A stretch of 64,000 nucleotides of DNA, taken from Shiraia sp. slf14. Taxonomy: Eukaryota; Ascomycota; Dothideomycetes; Pleosporales; Shiraiaceae. The translations under genes and the position numbers were made by a program. Under the pieces are notes generated by a model. The model saw only the letters and a program-made list of their open reading frames with translations. It had not been told where the DNA came from and did not search any database. The first letter of the stretch is position 1; each line of letters starts with the position of its first letter. The stretch spans positions 248,001-312,000 of the forward strand of contig AXZN01000002.1 in NCBI GenBank assembly GCA_000498155.1, written 5' to 3'. Shown piece after piece: positions 43,554 to 54,305 of the stretch.

Positions 43554-45630
43554 TCAGATCCACCCACGAGGAACCCTTTCTCCAGAAGGTAATCTTGGTG
43601 AGCGGTTGAGATAACTCTGACCAGAGATCCTCCATCCTGAATTCGGCACTAATTTTATACGCGTTCTTTTGGTTGCAACTCCCGCGCTGTTCCATGTCTC
43701 TGAAGAAGCGAATTGACTTTGGGCTTCTTTGGGTAAACTGTATATGAGTGCTGGCATTGCTGACGTCTTCCAAAAGCCCACCCCTTCATCCCCCGAGGTC
43801 TTCACAATTGTCGAGACGAGAAACACAAGTGAAAGTAGGAGGAGCAGGAATGGAAAACTGAGCCATTCCCACTTCACAACGATGAATGTTTCTTTGTCGT
43901 AAGATTGTCCCTCTAGCATACTCCTACTCGAGTCCGATCGTATAGCATTAGTCATAGCTGTCGCGAATCGTTCCATGTGACGCGATACGTTGTTAGGGGC
44001 GAGCCATGGGTTAAATTTTACCAAGCGCTGCTCTGCTGGTCCATTTCGCCAGGCTTTATATCGCATTAAGATAGGAACGGACGAGTTTTTCCAGGTTGCA
44101 AAAGATGGGAAGATATTCATAAAGCCTACAATTACCGATTGCGCTGTCGTGTTGGCTGACCCATATATCTCTGTGCCGGTGTTGATGCTTATATTCTGTA
44201 GGTAGAATGAGTCATATCCTGATTCAAAATCGGTCTTGAAGAATTCCGAATACCATGGATATGGACCCTCAGTGGTGTTCTGGATGACACCAGTGATCTC
44301 TTCTCTATATGTACCCTCGAAATACAAAGATCGGATTCTTTTCACACACCATGATAGAACACATTCTTGAGCTATCGGGGTTTTGTTTTGACGAACGTCT
44401 GCCACAGACTCCGCAGACACGATTATCACATCTGAAATCGTGTTACGCAGTTCTTTGAAGTAAACAGAGCCATTCCCATAAAGTGGGATGAAGGAGAGAG
44501 GCGCGGTCAGAGGTAAAGTACGCATCATGAGCGTTTCTCCTGGGGTGCCGTTATTGACAAGATATCCCGACATCAAGGTTGGATCGTTGCTGGTTGCATT
44601 CAGAAAATATCCACACATAGTGCCATTTTCTCTGGGAAGATCATCTGGTCCATAGAGATCGACGGGCCAATCAATCTTAGCTCTTAGACAATCGAATTTG
44701 AGAAGGTGTGATACATCTTCGCACTGACTACAGACACCGAATGTATCGTATGTCGGCCACGTGCAGTTACTAGTAGGGCAAGTCTGAGCCAGAGTTGTAA
44801 GTCAGAAATGATACATTCATGTGAGGGTTTGCGAAAGGAGTTCAACATACCACTGGAATATCGGGTCGCGTGCCATTACCAAATGGAACTGGTTGCGTGC
44901 CATTTCCATAAGAGAACTCATCCACAACTGGGGATACATTCCGAATGTTAACAGACATTTCTGCACCCTCTCGGAACACAGTATCCCGAACCGGTGTGTA
45001 ATATATAGATCTTGGGAGCGAGCCAGGAGTTTTGGCAAGTGCCCATCTTGACGGTAACTCAACGACTTGTTGGAAAAACGAATCAATCGCGAGGAGTAGC
45101 ACAATCAGAAGAGCCCCTAAAGCGGCCAAAGAGCGGCCTTTGGTCCTGAAGAGTAACATTATCGCTCCCCAAGCTCCTCTGGATGCTTTGTCAAAGATTT
45201 CGAAATCCCACATTGCTTTGGATTTATTGAACCAGTTCCATTTCAATTGGCCGAGAGCTTCTGACGTTGGTATGATCAGAGCAGCCGAGGCAATTTTTCC
45301 CATCGCATTGGCATAACTCAATAGATTCCCTGCATCTCTGAGGGGCTTTTGATTCAAGAAAGCGTATATGCTCACAATAGCGGCCATGCACAGAGCACTC
45401 ACAAGCCAGCTCAAGATCTCGAACAGCCATCTCTTGAATACATTTTGTGATGAATTGTACTCGGCCCATTTCCTTTCAAGTCGCTGTGTAAAGTCTAGCG
45501 ATCTTTTCTCTTTGGTTGCTGTGTTAAGAGAAGGGCGCTCAACATCGTGGGCGCATCGACGGCTCGGGGAACAACATGGCTGGTAAGGTGGTGCAATAGG
45601 AGGAGGGACTGTACTTGGTTCCGAGAACAT
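43554..45630 (-). CDS. DUF3176 membrane protein, array copy A
   Basis: Minus-strand exons 45630-44851 and 44783-43554 join over a 67-bp intron to 670 residues. The family matches fungal DUF3176 proteins of unknown function. The Pro-rich N-terminus is probably cytosolic. FKRWLFEILSW starts TM1 (about 68-92). The conserved LGQLKWNWF and FEIFDKASRGAWG follow, then TM3 SLAALGALLIVLLLAIDSFF (about 165-187). A long extracytoplasmic domain carries NGT sequons and a Cys cluster (CPTSNCTWPTYDTFGVCSQC). The last TM is about 565-588 (LSFPFLLLLLSLVFLVSTIV). The cytosolic tail has WKTSAMPALIYSLP and IKLVPNSGWRISGQ, shared with all copies. Most downstream member of a four-gene array, intact and probably functional. 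Confidence 0.85.
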
Positions 45631-46245
45631 CTGAATGCGTTGCTAGAAGGGTGACTCGAAAGAATAGGATGAGTTGAAAACGGATACAGAGGCTTCAACT
45701 CAGGTATGGGGTGATTATAACGTAGATTTTGTCCACATCTTCGAAAAAGACTATCTCGACACGGTCTATGCTTACCTTGTAAAAGAGCTACGGCAACAAT
45801 CAATCAGAAGGCAGAGGTAAATCAGCGGCGCTTAGAGGAGGTCTGAATATCATTTTGCGACAAGATCAGCGCTACACATTTCCCTGTGCTTGTGCTGGTG
45901 GGAGTCCGGGACCTGGGGGCGAGGCTGTTGTTCTTGCTTTAGCTTGCGGCACAGCAGTTGGGCGCTTCGGTTGTATGCCCTAGTCCCGACACGGTGACTT
46001 TGACAACTAAATATGGGCACGCATTGGTCGGATCGACATAATGCATGCAAGTCGAACGTGTCGCGTCGCTTTGACTGCATTAGTTGATCTGAATTGAATA
46101 ATTCTTTGCGACACCGCTGGGTGCATGCTCCCGAAGAAAATCGCTGTTTCATGCTTCACGAAGAATGGCCGAGGTGAAGAGGGATCCGAATCTTCAGTAA
46201 TTTGATTAATAGTCCCTAATTCTCATATTGAGTATGGACTGTTCT
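45631..46245. other. Spacer between DUF3176 copies A and B
   Basis: About 615 bp holding the upstream region of copy A and 3' flank of copy B. No gene seen. Confidence 0.6.
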
Positions 46246-48481
46246 TCATGGCCTGGACGAAGGAGCTTGTGAAGGCTCTTGTCTCCCAACAATAGGAGAA
46301 TTGCTACCTTGCCCAGATACCCTCCAGCCTTGGTTTGGCTTCAACCTGATTTTGACTTTTTTCGCCCCAGTAGACTTATTATTTCCCAAAGTTGCTGATT
46401 CAGATAATATGTTTCGTGTGTCCGGTGGCAGACCGTAAATCAATGTAGGCATTGCAGACGTTTTCCAGGCGCCCATACTATCATCGGCGACCTTCGACGT
46501 TTTGATGATCGTTGCAACCAGGAAAATGATGCTGAGGCTAAGCATAATTAATGGGAAGGTGAGCCATTCCCAATGTACGCGTATGTAATACTCTCGAGCA
46601 TATGCTGAGCCACTCAAGCTATCCGCCTCCGAGCGAATCCGATCTGTAATCGCAGTCGCAAGTCGCTCCATATGTTGTGAAATATTATTTGGAGCAAGCC
46701 ATGGATTGAAATGAGGTTTACGGTAGTAGATATACGGCTTTTTCCATATTTGATAGCGTACATAAGGATCGGCGGTCTTATTTGGTGCAATAGTAAATGA
46801 AGGGAAAATGTCGAAGAAGCTGTACATCACCGTCGTCGCTGTGTCATTCGAGGTTCCAAACGTTCGCGATGATTTCTTTTTCTGTTGGTTTGAATACTGA
46901 GTTGCATTCGTCTCTGGGGCCGGTATTGTGTTACTATCGATGTGGATGTCCTCTAAGTAGAAAATGTCCGTACCGGTTCCATTGAACGAACTGTTATCAT
47001 TGATTGGCGAAGAGATCCAGGGCCAGGCTCCTGAAGTGGTATTCATGGTGACGTCCAAAGTCTCTTCGTTATATTGCCCCTGGTAATATGAGGTTTGCAG
47101 AGTCTTAACGCACCAAGTTACAACGCATTCATGCGCAACAGGGGGCTCTTGATTGATGACAGCTTGCACACTACCATTTGGTGCAGATGAGATTATGAGA
47201 TTCGCAATAGTATTGCGGAGATGTTTGTAATTGATCGACCCATTGCCATACAATGGAAATCTGTCGAACAATTCTGTCAATGGCAGAATACGGCCAATCA
47301 ATATTTCACCCTCGACAGAGGTGTTTAACGGCAATTGATAACCAGTCATCATTACTGGCTTCTCATCTGTCAAGTTTAGAAAGTGTCCACACATCTTGCC
47401 GTTTGGAAGCCTTCGCTCCGCATCGTATCCACCCTTATTTTCTGATGTCCAATCTAACTTAACTTCGAGACAACCAAAACTTAGTAAGTTGGAAACGTCA
47501 GTACAATGGCTGCAAACTCCCAGTGTATTGTGGATTGGCCATGTGCAATTACTAGTTGGGCAAGACTATACACGTTGCATATGTTAGTCACGATGACAGA
47601 TTGCTAATTATGCGGGACTTGGATTTCCGCAGACTATCGGTCAAAGGAAATACGTACAAGTGGTATGTTAGGCCTCGTGCCGTTGCCATAAAGCACAGGC
47701 TGGGTTCCATTCCCAAATGAGAAACTGTTTATGATAGGCTTGATGTAGTCATCTGCTGACACTATATCTATGCCTGATTCGAAGATTTTGTTATCTACTG
47801 GCTCATACCATATGGCTCTCGGCATGGTAGCTGAAATACTTTCCAGCTTCCATCGCTCAGGTGTATCGGTCACCTGCTGGAAAAAGGTGTCGATCGCGAG
47901 CAAGAGAACCGTTAAGAGAGCACCTAGAGCTGCGAGTGACTTGCCTTTGGTACGTAATAAGAGTAAGAATGATCCCCATGCCCCACGAGATGCTTTATCA
48001 AAGACCTCGAAATCGAAAGCATCTCTTTTCTTTCCATAGAACCAAGCCCACTTTAATTGTCCAATTGCTTCTGAAATTGGAAGAATAAGTGCAGCGGAAG
48101 CAATTTTAGATAAGACTGTCACGGCAGTGAGCCATAAAGACAGTTTTCCGAGTGGCCTTTGATTGAGAACCGCAAGTATGGCGATTATTGCACCTACAAT
48201 CGTTAGCTTATAATGGTGAGGAACTAAGGAGACTCACCCATGCAAACAGCGCTCGTGGTGACACTCGCAATTTCGAACAACCACCGCTTAAAGACATTTT
48301 GAGAGGCATTATATTGTGCAAGCTTGCGCTCAAGCCGTTGAGTGACATCTAACGCTGTAGGTCCGGATTGAACAGAGGTTCGATAAGAAGGAGGTGGTGC
48401 CTCGTTTATAGTCTGACTGTTGGGTGGCGGTAGAACAACACAGTTACTGTTAAACGACAAAGTTGGCCCCTCAGATGGCAT
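46246..48481 (-). CDS. DUF3176 membrane protein, array copy B
   Basis: Minus-strand exons 48481-48238, 48193-47658 and 47565-46246 join over 44- and 92-bp introns to 699 residues. Domain order is as in copy A: PPPSYR N-terminus, FKRWLFEIA and first TM, IGQLKWAWF, FEVFDKASRGAWG, TM3 SLAALGALLTVLLLAIDTFF, CPTSNCTWPIHNTLGVC, many N-glycosylation sequons, final TM and the tail WKTSAMPTLIYGLP with IRLKPNQGWRVSG. It carries both family introns: one within VCM|G after TM1 and one just before CPTS. An in-frame ATG lies 10 codons upstream (48511); the inner MPSEG start was chosen. The extracytoplasmic domain contains an Asn/Gln/Lys-rich insertion (QYSNQQKKKSSR) not present in copy A. Confidence 0.85.
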
Positions 48482-49086
48482 TTCTATCCAATAATTAACA
48501 TGCAGTGACACGCTTTGGAATTGTAGTAAAAGGTCTGAAAGAAAATTGGATTTGATGGTTTCAGAATGCTACTAGCAATATTGCTGAGAATGTCACCACA
48601 ACGCGCGATAAACTTCATATCACATAAATGAGGCACAGTAAGTACTCGGGTCTGATGTAACTAATGTGGCCGTAGCTGCGAATTGCGGCCTCTAAGATAT
48701 AACGTCTTCGCGCCAGTGTCCACCCCCGTGCCACCTGATTGGGGCGATATGCCAAGAACAGGAAGCGCTGCGGCACAGCAAGTCAGCGCTTGCATGCATG
48801 ATGTGCAGCACTTTTCTCGTTTTTTTGGTATCTGGAGGCAAGTTACGAGAGTCTGGCTAACGTGCACAGTTGAAAGCGATCACTGTTCAAAGTCCGCAGG
48901 AGTTGATAACTCAATCTAACGGTTATCAAATAGAAGTATGCGCTTGGATAGTGCAGGTGACAAGATATACAGAACATTAGGTATTATATCATATTCGAGA
49001 CGCTGTATTAAATAGTATGTGTAAACTTTAATATATGATTGATTATTTACAGAGCCTTTGGTTGGTTTTCAGAAATAGAAATTGAA
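48482..49086. other. Spacer between DUF3176 copies B and C
   Basis: About 600 bp; AT-rich near copy C's 3' end (48960-49085). No gene seen. Confidence 0.6.
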
Positions 49087-51130
49087 TTATAGTTCTGTCC
49101 TCGGCCGTGTTGGAGATATCGCCAACTGGTTGGATAATCTCCAGCCTTGAGTGGGCATTAACCGAATTTTTACCCCTTTGGTATTTGCATTACGCCATGT
49201 TGAAGATGGATTGAGGTTTTGTCGTGCATCGGGCGGTAGGCCATAAATCAATGTAGGCATCGCAGACGTTTTCCAATTCCCGATTTCCCCCTCTGATTCT
49301 TTTGAAGTTTTCAGTATGGTAGCTGTCAAAAATATGATACAGAAAGTCAACATGGCCAGAGGAAAGGCAAGCCACCCCCAACGGACCGAGATGTAAGTCT
49401 CTTCAGCAAAAGCCTCGCCCACGACGAAACTGTCATTGCGAGACACTGATCTTATGGAGTTTGTCATGGCTGTTGCCATGCGCTCCATGTGCGCACTGAT
49501 ATTGTTCGGTGGGAGCCACGGATTGAAATCGAAAAGAGTGGTCCATATATCCACGGGGTGGCCCGTACGCCATCTCATTCGAGGTTCAGTCCAATTCCTG
49601 GCGGTCGTGGTAAAAGCAGGAAACATTCTATCGAATACAAGTACTGTGTTGAGCATCGTGTCGTTGCTGAGACCCCAGTTGTACTTTTGGAAGCCAGAAG
49701 AGCTAGAGGGAGGATTTATAGTTATCGGGTCTTCTAGATACGTTTGCTCATTGCCAAAATCATCTGGCGCCACATATACGGACCAGAGGGGATCCTTGGC
49801 GGCGGTGTTGTTGGTAAAGGTTTCGATGATTCTCTCATGATACTCCCCAAAAGAATACGAGGATTCGGCCGTCTTTACACAGTAAGTCAGAACACACTCA
49901 TGCAGTGTCGGCGCCACACCGGCTAGGACATGAGACATGTCGACAGAACCAGCAATCAAGACATCGATGATTGGATTTCGAACATCCTTATAATTAATCG
50001 ATCCTCCCCATAGCGCGTCACGCGTAGGGTTAGTGAATAGCGGAAGAGTTCGCATCAGTAAGGTCTCTCCTGTCGGCTGTCCGTTTTCTCCCATCATATA
50101 GCCTGACATCAGTATCGGATTCGTTGACGTGGCATTCAAAAAAAAGCCACATACAGTAGCTTCGGGATACAAAGACTCGGTTGCATTAAGGTTGGACGTC
50201 CAATCTATACGGGTGCGAAGGCATGTATGCGTGAGCAGCTGTGGTGTCTCAACACATCGACTGCATAGGCCAAGAGTTTGATATGTTGGCCAGGTACATT
50301 TACTCGTCGGGCAAATAACTGGAATCTCTGCACGCATGCCACTTCCAAATTCTTGTGGTTGAGTACCATTGGAGGTGAAGAATGTACCCACTATTCTTGT
50401 AAAATCTCGGTCATTATGGGTCGCAGGAAGACCCATCATGTATTCCATCGTCACATGAGGCTCGTATCGGATCGTTCGTGGAAGGAAGCTTTTCCCATGT
50501 AACACCCATCGTTCAGGAAGTTCGGTGACTTGTTGGAAGAACGTGTCGATGGCCAGCAAGAGGATAGTCAAAAGAGCCCCAAAGGCAGCAAGCGATTTTC
50601 CTTTCGTACGTACTAGCAATAAAAAAGAACCCCATGCACCGCGTGACGCTTTGTCGAAGATTTCGAAATCGAAAGGGTCTTTGGATCTTTTGCCATGAAA
50701 CCAGGTCCATTTCAATTGCCCGATTGCTTCAGAAATTGGTAAGATAAGCGCAGCAGACGCGACTTTTGACAACACGGTTACAATGCTAAGTCCAAGAGGC
50801 CATTTGCTTAAAGATTGGTTTTTCAAAACAGCGAGAATGGCGATAATAGCTCCTGGAGATTGTCAATCTTGTATCAGACTCCTATAGTCTTTGACCCATC
50901 TTACCCATACAAAAGGCGCTTGTTGCGACGCTTGTAATTTCAAAAAGCCAACGTTTGAAGACATTTTGAGAAGCATTGTACTCCGCAAGTTTTCTTTCGA
51001 GACGTTGAGGAATATCTAGGGAAGCGGGCTTGCCTTGGATAGATGCTCGATAAGAGGGAGGTGGTGCGTCTCCTCGGGAGCTTTCATCCAGCCGTGTGTG
51101 TGCAGAGGAAGGATGGGTTTCAAAGGGCAT
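49087..51130 (-). CDS. DUF3176 membrane protein, array copy C
   Basis: Minus-strand exons 51130-50905 and 50852-49087 join over a 52-bp intron to 663 residues. It shares the VCM|G-position intron with copy B (here FCM|G), but the intron before CPTS is absent: ICPTSKCTWPTY is encoded continuously, so that intron was lost or never gained. Conserved blocks are present: FKRWLFEITS, IGQLKWTWF, FEIFDKASRGAWG, SLAAFGALLTILLLAIDTFF, C-terminal TM LAFPLAMLTFCIIFLTATIL and the tail WKTSAMPTLIYGLP with IRLMPTQGWRLSNQ. The PPPSYRASIQ N-terminus is close to copy B, making B and C the most recent duplicates. An in-frame ATG lies 10 codons upstream (51160). Confidence 0.85.
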
Positions 51131-53548
51131 AATCTCCCGCCTTAGTGCTGGGTCATACACTAAAGCTTTTCAAAATTTGCCTCTAAAACGTAGTCATTGC
51201 CGATAAGGATAAAGTGAAATGTCTCAGATGTCAATAGTGACATCCCGACACAGTTGACAGGCAAAGCTTCACATAAGAATCATGTAAAGATCTTCGGAGC
51301 CTATGGTGCAGTAGCCACCAGGGTTTCCTAGACGAGGCTTCAATTGATGGAGATACGTTGTAGCCTTTCGGAGGTGTTCTTTTCGCGCTATGATTTTGCC
51401 GCCGAAGGTAAGTGGATCCTAGAGCGGCTGAGAAGCGCTACGGTAACCAACTACGGGATGCCAGCGGCTGCAGCCCGCACGCTAGTTAGTACGTTGTTGA
51501 TCAGCCCCTGTTCGTTGCTAACATCAATAAGTCGTTGGCACAGGTAAGCGCCAGGCATGTTGGAAAGTACAAAATCGTACGGCCCACAACGTGCGATGAG
51601 TATGGCCGTTCGCATGTCGTGGCTGTGCTTTGGATACCCAGGTAAATCATGAGGCTATCTTCAAACCCCTTCCATTATCAACATAACATGAAATTCCTGT
51701 CGTTGACAGAATCCTATGTATTCATTATCATACCTACACATCAATACAGGTCCTTCACTGTAAGCAGACACGATGATCGTAGATTTGTGTTGCTTTCGCC
51801 TATTTGCTTTCATACTTGCAGAACGAAAATAGGAAGATTTAGCTACGTAACGTAAGTGCTATGCTTCATCGTCAAAATGGCTTATCATACCGAAAGTTTC
51901 AAAAATCTTACTCCCAAAACTTCAAGGGAACATGCGCAGTGTTTGAGTTTGAAATTGATATGAAAGCGGCGACTGTCATGTGTCTTGCTGCTGCGCATCT
52001 GAGATGGCAACTTTCTTGAAACAGGGACCCCAAAATTCAATGTAGTACAGTCTCAGACGTCTGCCATAATCATAGAATCAGCTCAGTTACGAGGTGCATT
52101 TCGTCTCATTCTAATTTCACAGAACCTGTCGCATTACCTCGTGTTGCGTATAAGATTACTGTGAGACAGCGGCCATTGCTTTACTGCTCGGTAAGGCAGC
52201 ATCGCTGAGATTTGTGTCGGATTATCAGCAACACCAGGTCTGTAGCCAGATACCATGTCAGTGTTATTATCGTGCGCACACACAACCGAAGTGAGCCGGG
52301 AGGGTCGTTTCGATAAGGTTGACGTACATGCGCTTTATGCCGCTGGAAAGTCATCGTGTTGATGCAAGGTACAGTACCCGGCGCTTACAGAGTCATAGTC
52401 ATTGGGTAATGTTTCAGCAGTGAACCTTGCAATCAATATTCAATATTCTGGGGAAATTACTATGCCTCTATACTGTATCGATGTTGATGCGTTCAAGAAA
52501 TACTGATACTCGAAGGAAACGCATCAAAGAGGATACTGATGACAGAAAACCAAGTACAAATGTGCAAAAGGATAATACAACCCAAATCGATTTATTGTGG
52601 CGTACTCAGAAGGTCGGATACCAGGTAGCATTAAAAGTTTCGCAATACGATAGCTACGCCCATTTTCGCCGCATGTGTATTGGAGCGGAATGCACTACAT
52701 GTCTACGAGCATCTAGAAGTCATGGAGCGTGTCGCCATATTGATGCTCACGTGTAATGATGGTTGTTGTTGACGGAGTGATTTGGTCGCGGGATCGGTTC
52801 AATGGCGCACCCAGTCACTCACACACAGCCAATCGCTTGAGCTCCATCTCGAAAGGCAAAACGCCGCCAAGCCGCTTCATCCACTAGTTGACCTTCGATT
52901 GGTTAGAAATCGTTCTTGCATTTGCGAAGGACTTTGGAAACCACAGGTTCACTCACTCAATTCGTAGGTTGTAATATCGCCTTGTCGAAAGCCGTTTGAG
53001 CGCTTGCAAATGTGATAGCTGATTGTGACGAGATTCGCAGGAACTCTGCGCTCCACATAATGCATTGTCGGGCATCCTTGAGGCCCGGCCTGACACCTTG
53101 TGTTCCAGTCCCGTTCGTCTCTGAGTTTCAGCTTGCCGAATTCGTACCCCTGGAGTCCCAGCAATTATGCCTTTCCCTGAACCTTCCAATGATTGCACAA
53201 ATCCCGCATGATCTCAGCAACGTGCTTGTTCCCTCCATGCAGTAGATGTCACGTTGGTGGCTCTTCAGGCGGTTATCGATGTGAGGTGTGGTACGGTTTG
53301 AAGCGCCGGGAGATGGTTTAGTGGAAATGACGCGGTCGTGCGATGCGAGGTCGTCGACCGCTTGGATGGAACCATATTGTTGGATAAATGTCTCGTTGCT
53401 CCCTGTCAGTGGTCCTTCGTCCAGTAAAGGATATCAACATCTGGTCTCCACTCCTAAAGGACATCTCCACCAACACCTTACATCTGCATCTCAATTTGAC
53501 CTTTGTAATATTACGCCTACCCATTGATATAGCAACACTCTAGTAAAC
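51131..53548. other. 2.4 kb region between DUF3176 copy C and the repeat-peptide gene
   Basis: No gene recognised on either strand. Frames of 60-110 codons occur but are irregular in codon use. The last few hundred bases should contain the promoter and leader of the repeat-peptide gene; no clear TATA box was seen. Confidence 0.5.
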
Positions 53549-54058
53549 ATGCACGCACGCGTCGCATTATTGTTTTTTTCCATCGTCCTCTCAGTGTTGG
53601 CGGCGCCTATATCAGATCCCAAGGTATGTCTACGTCGTCGGTTCATGTATTGCGTTTGCTAATTCGAATAGTCTGACCTAAATGGCTTCACGTTATCTGG
53701 ATTGCGCCGACACTTAGATTCACTCTTGCATCTTGACCGAAGGTCTCCACTACCAGCAAACATATCTCCATTGAACCTCGAGAGCGATAATGCTGCTATC
53801 GAAACTCGAGGGCGCACTCAATACGGTCCCGCAGCTGAGAAGCGAGGTCGCACTCAATACGGCCCCGCAGCTGAGAAGCGTGGCCGCACTCAATACGGTC
53901 CTGTAGTTGAGAAGCGCGGTCGCACTCAATACAGGTCAACAATCGAAGTTCGAGGCCGTACCCAGTATTCACCGATCGAGGAACGTGGTCGCACTCAATA
54001 CGGTCCCGCAGTTGAGAAGCGTGGCCGCACTCAATACAGATCGCCAGTTGATGCTTGA
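53549..54058 (+). CDS. Secreted repeat-peptide precursor with seven RGRTQY repeats (KEP/RiPP-like)
   Basis: Exons 53549-53623 and 53672-54058 surround a 48-bp GTATGT intron and join to 153 residues. Residues 1-19 form a signal peptide (LLFFSIVLSVLAA). A pro-region of about 67 residues with an N-glycosylation sequon (NIS) follows, then seven repeats to the C-terminus. Each repeat opens RGRTQY; the following half varies (GPAAEK, GPAAEK, GPVVEK, RSTIEV, SPIEE, GPAVEK, RSPVDA). Lys-Arg pairs, the Kex2 cleavage site, precede four repeats; the others have TR, VR or ER. Secretion signal, pro-region and tandem cores split by Kex2 sites define kexin-processed peptides, which include sexual pheromones, repeat hormones and dikaritin RiPP precursors. 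The core matches none I know. It lies antisense inside the DUF3176 array, convergent with copy D (247 bp between stops). Confidence 0.85.
53807..54055 (+). repeat. Coding minisatellite, seven units of 36 bp (one of 33 bp)
   Basis: Units start at 53807, 53843, 53879, 53915, 53951 (33 bp), 53984 and 54020. They encode the RGRTQY repeats. The Arg and Gly codons vary between units (CGA/CGT/CGC, GGG/GGT/GGC) while the hexapeptide does not change. Confidence 0.95.
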
Positions 54059-54305
54059 CGCACTGATTCAGAAAGAAAGAGGTGTTGCAGCAAAGTTCTA
54101 TTAAATTCCTTTTCCTTCGTCCTTATAGGCCGGTCAACGGCACGATCGAGCAGGCCTACGATCTGGTGCAGTTTTGAGTATGGCGATATGTTTCTAATGT
54201 CTTGTTTCCTTTCCTAGCAACATCTTATGTTCCCAGTATGTATGATATAAGAGTAACTGAAGGGATCAATGGCCAATGTAACTCATTTTGACTCTCTCTT
54301 TTGAA

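Noticed and set aside
53549..54058. Classical alpha-type sex pheromone precursor
   Set aside because: The repeats lack the Trp/Cys-bearing core of filamentous ascomycete alpha-pheromones; only the Kex2-repeat plan is shared.
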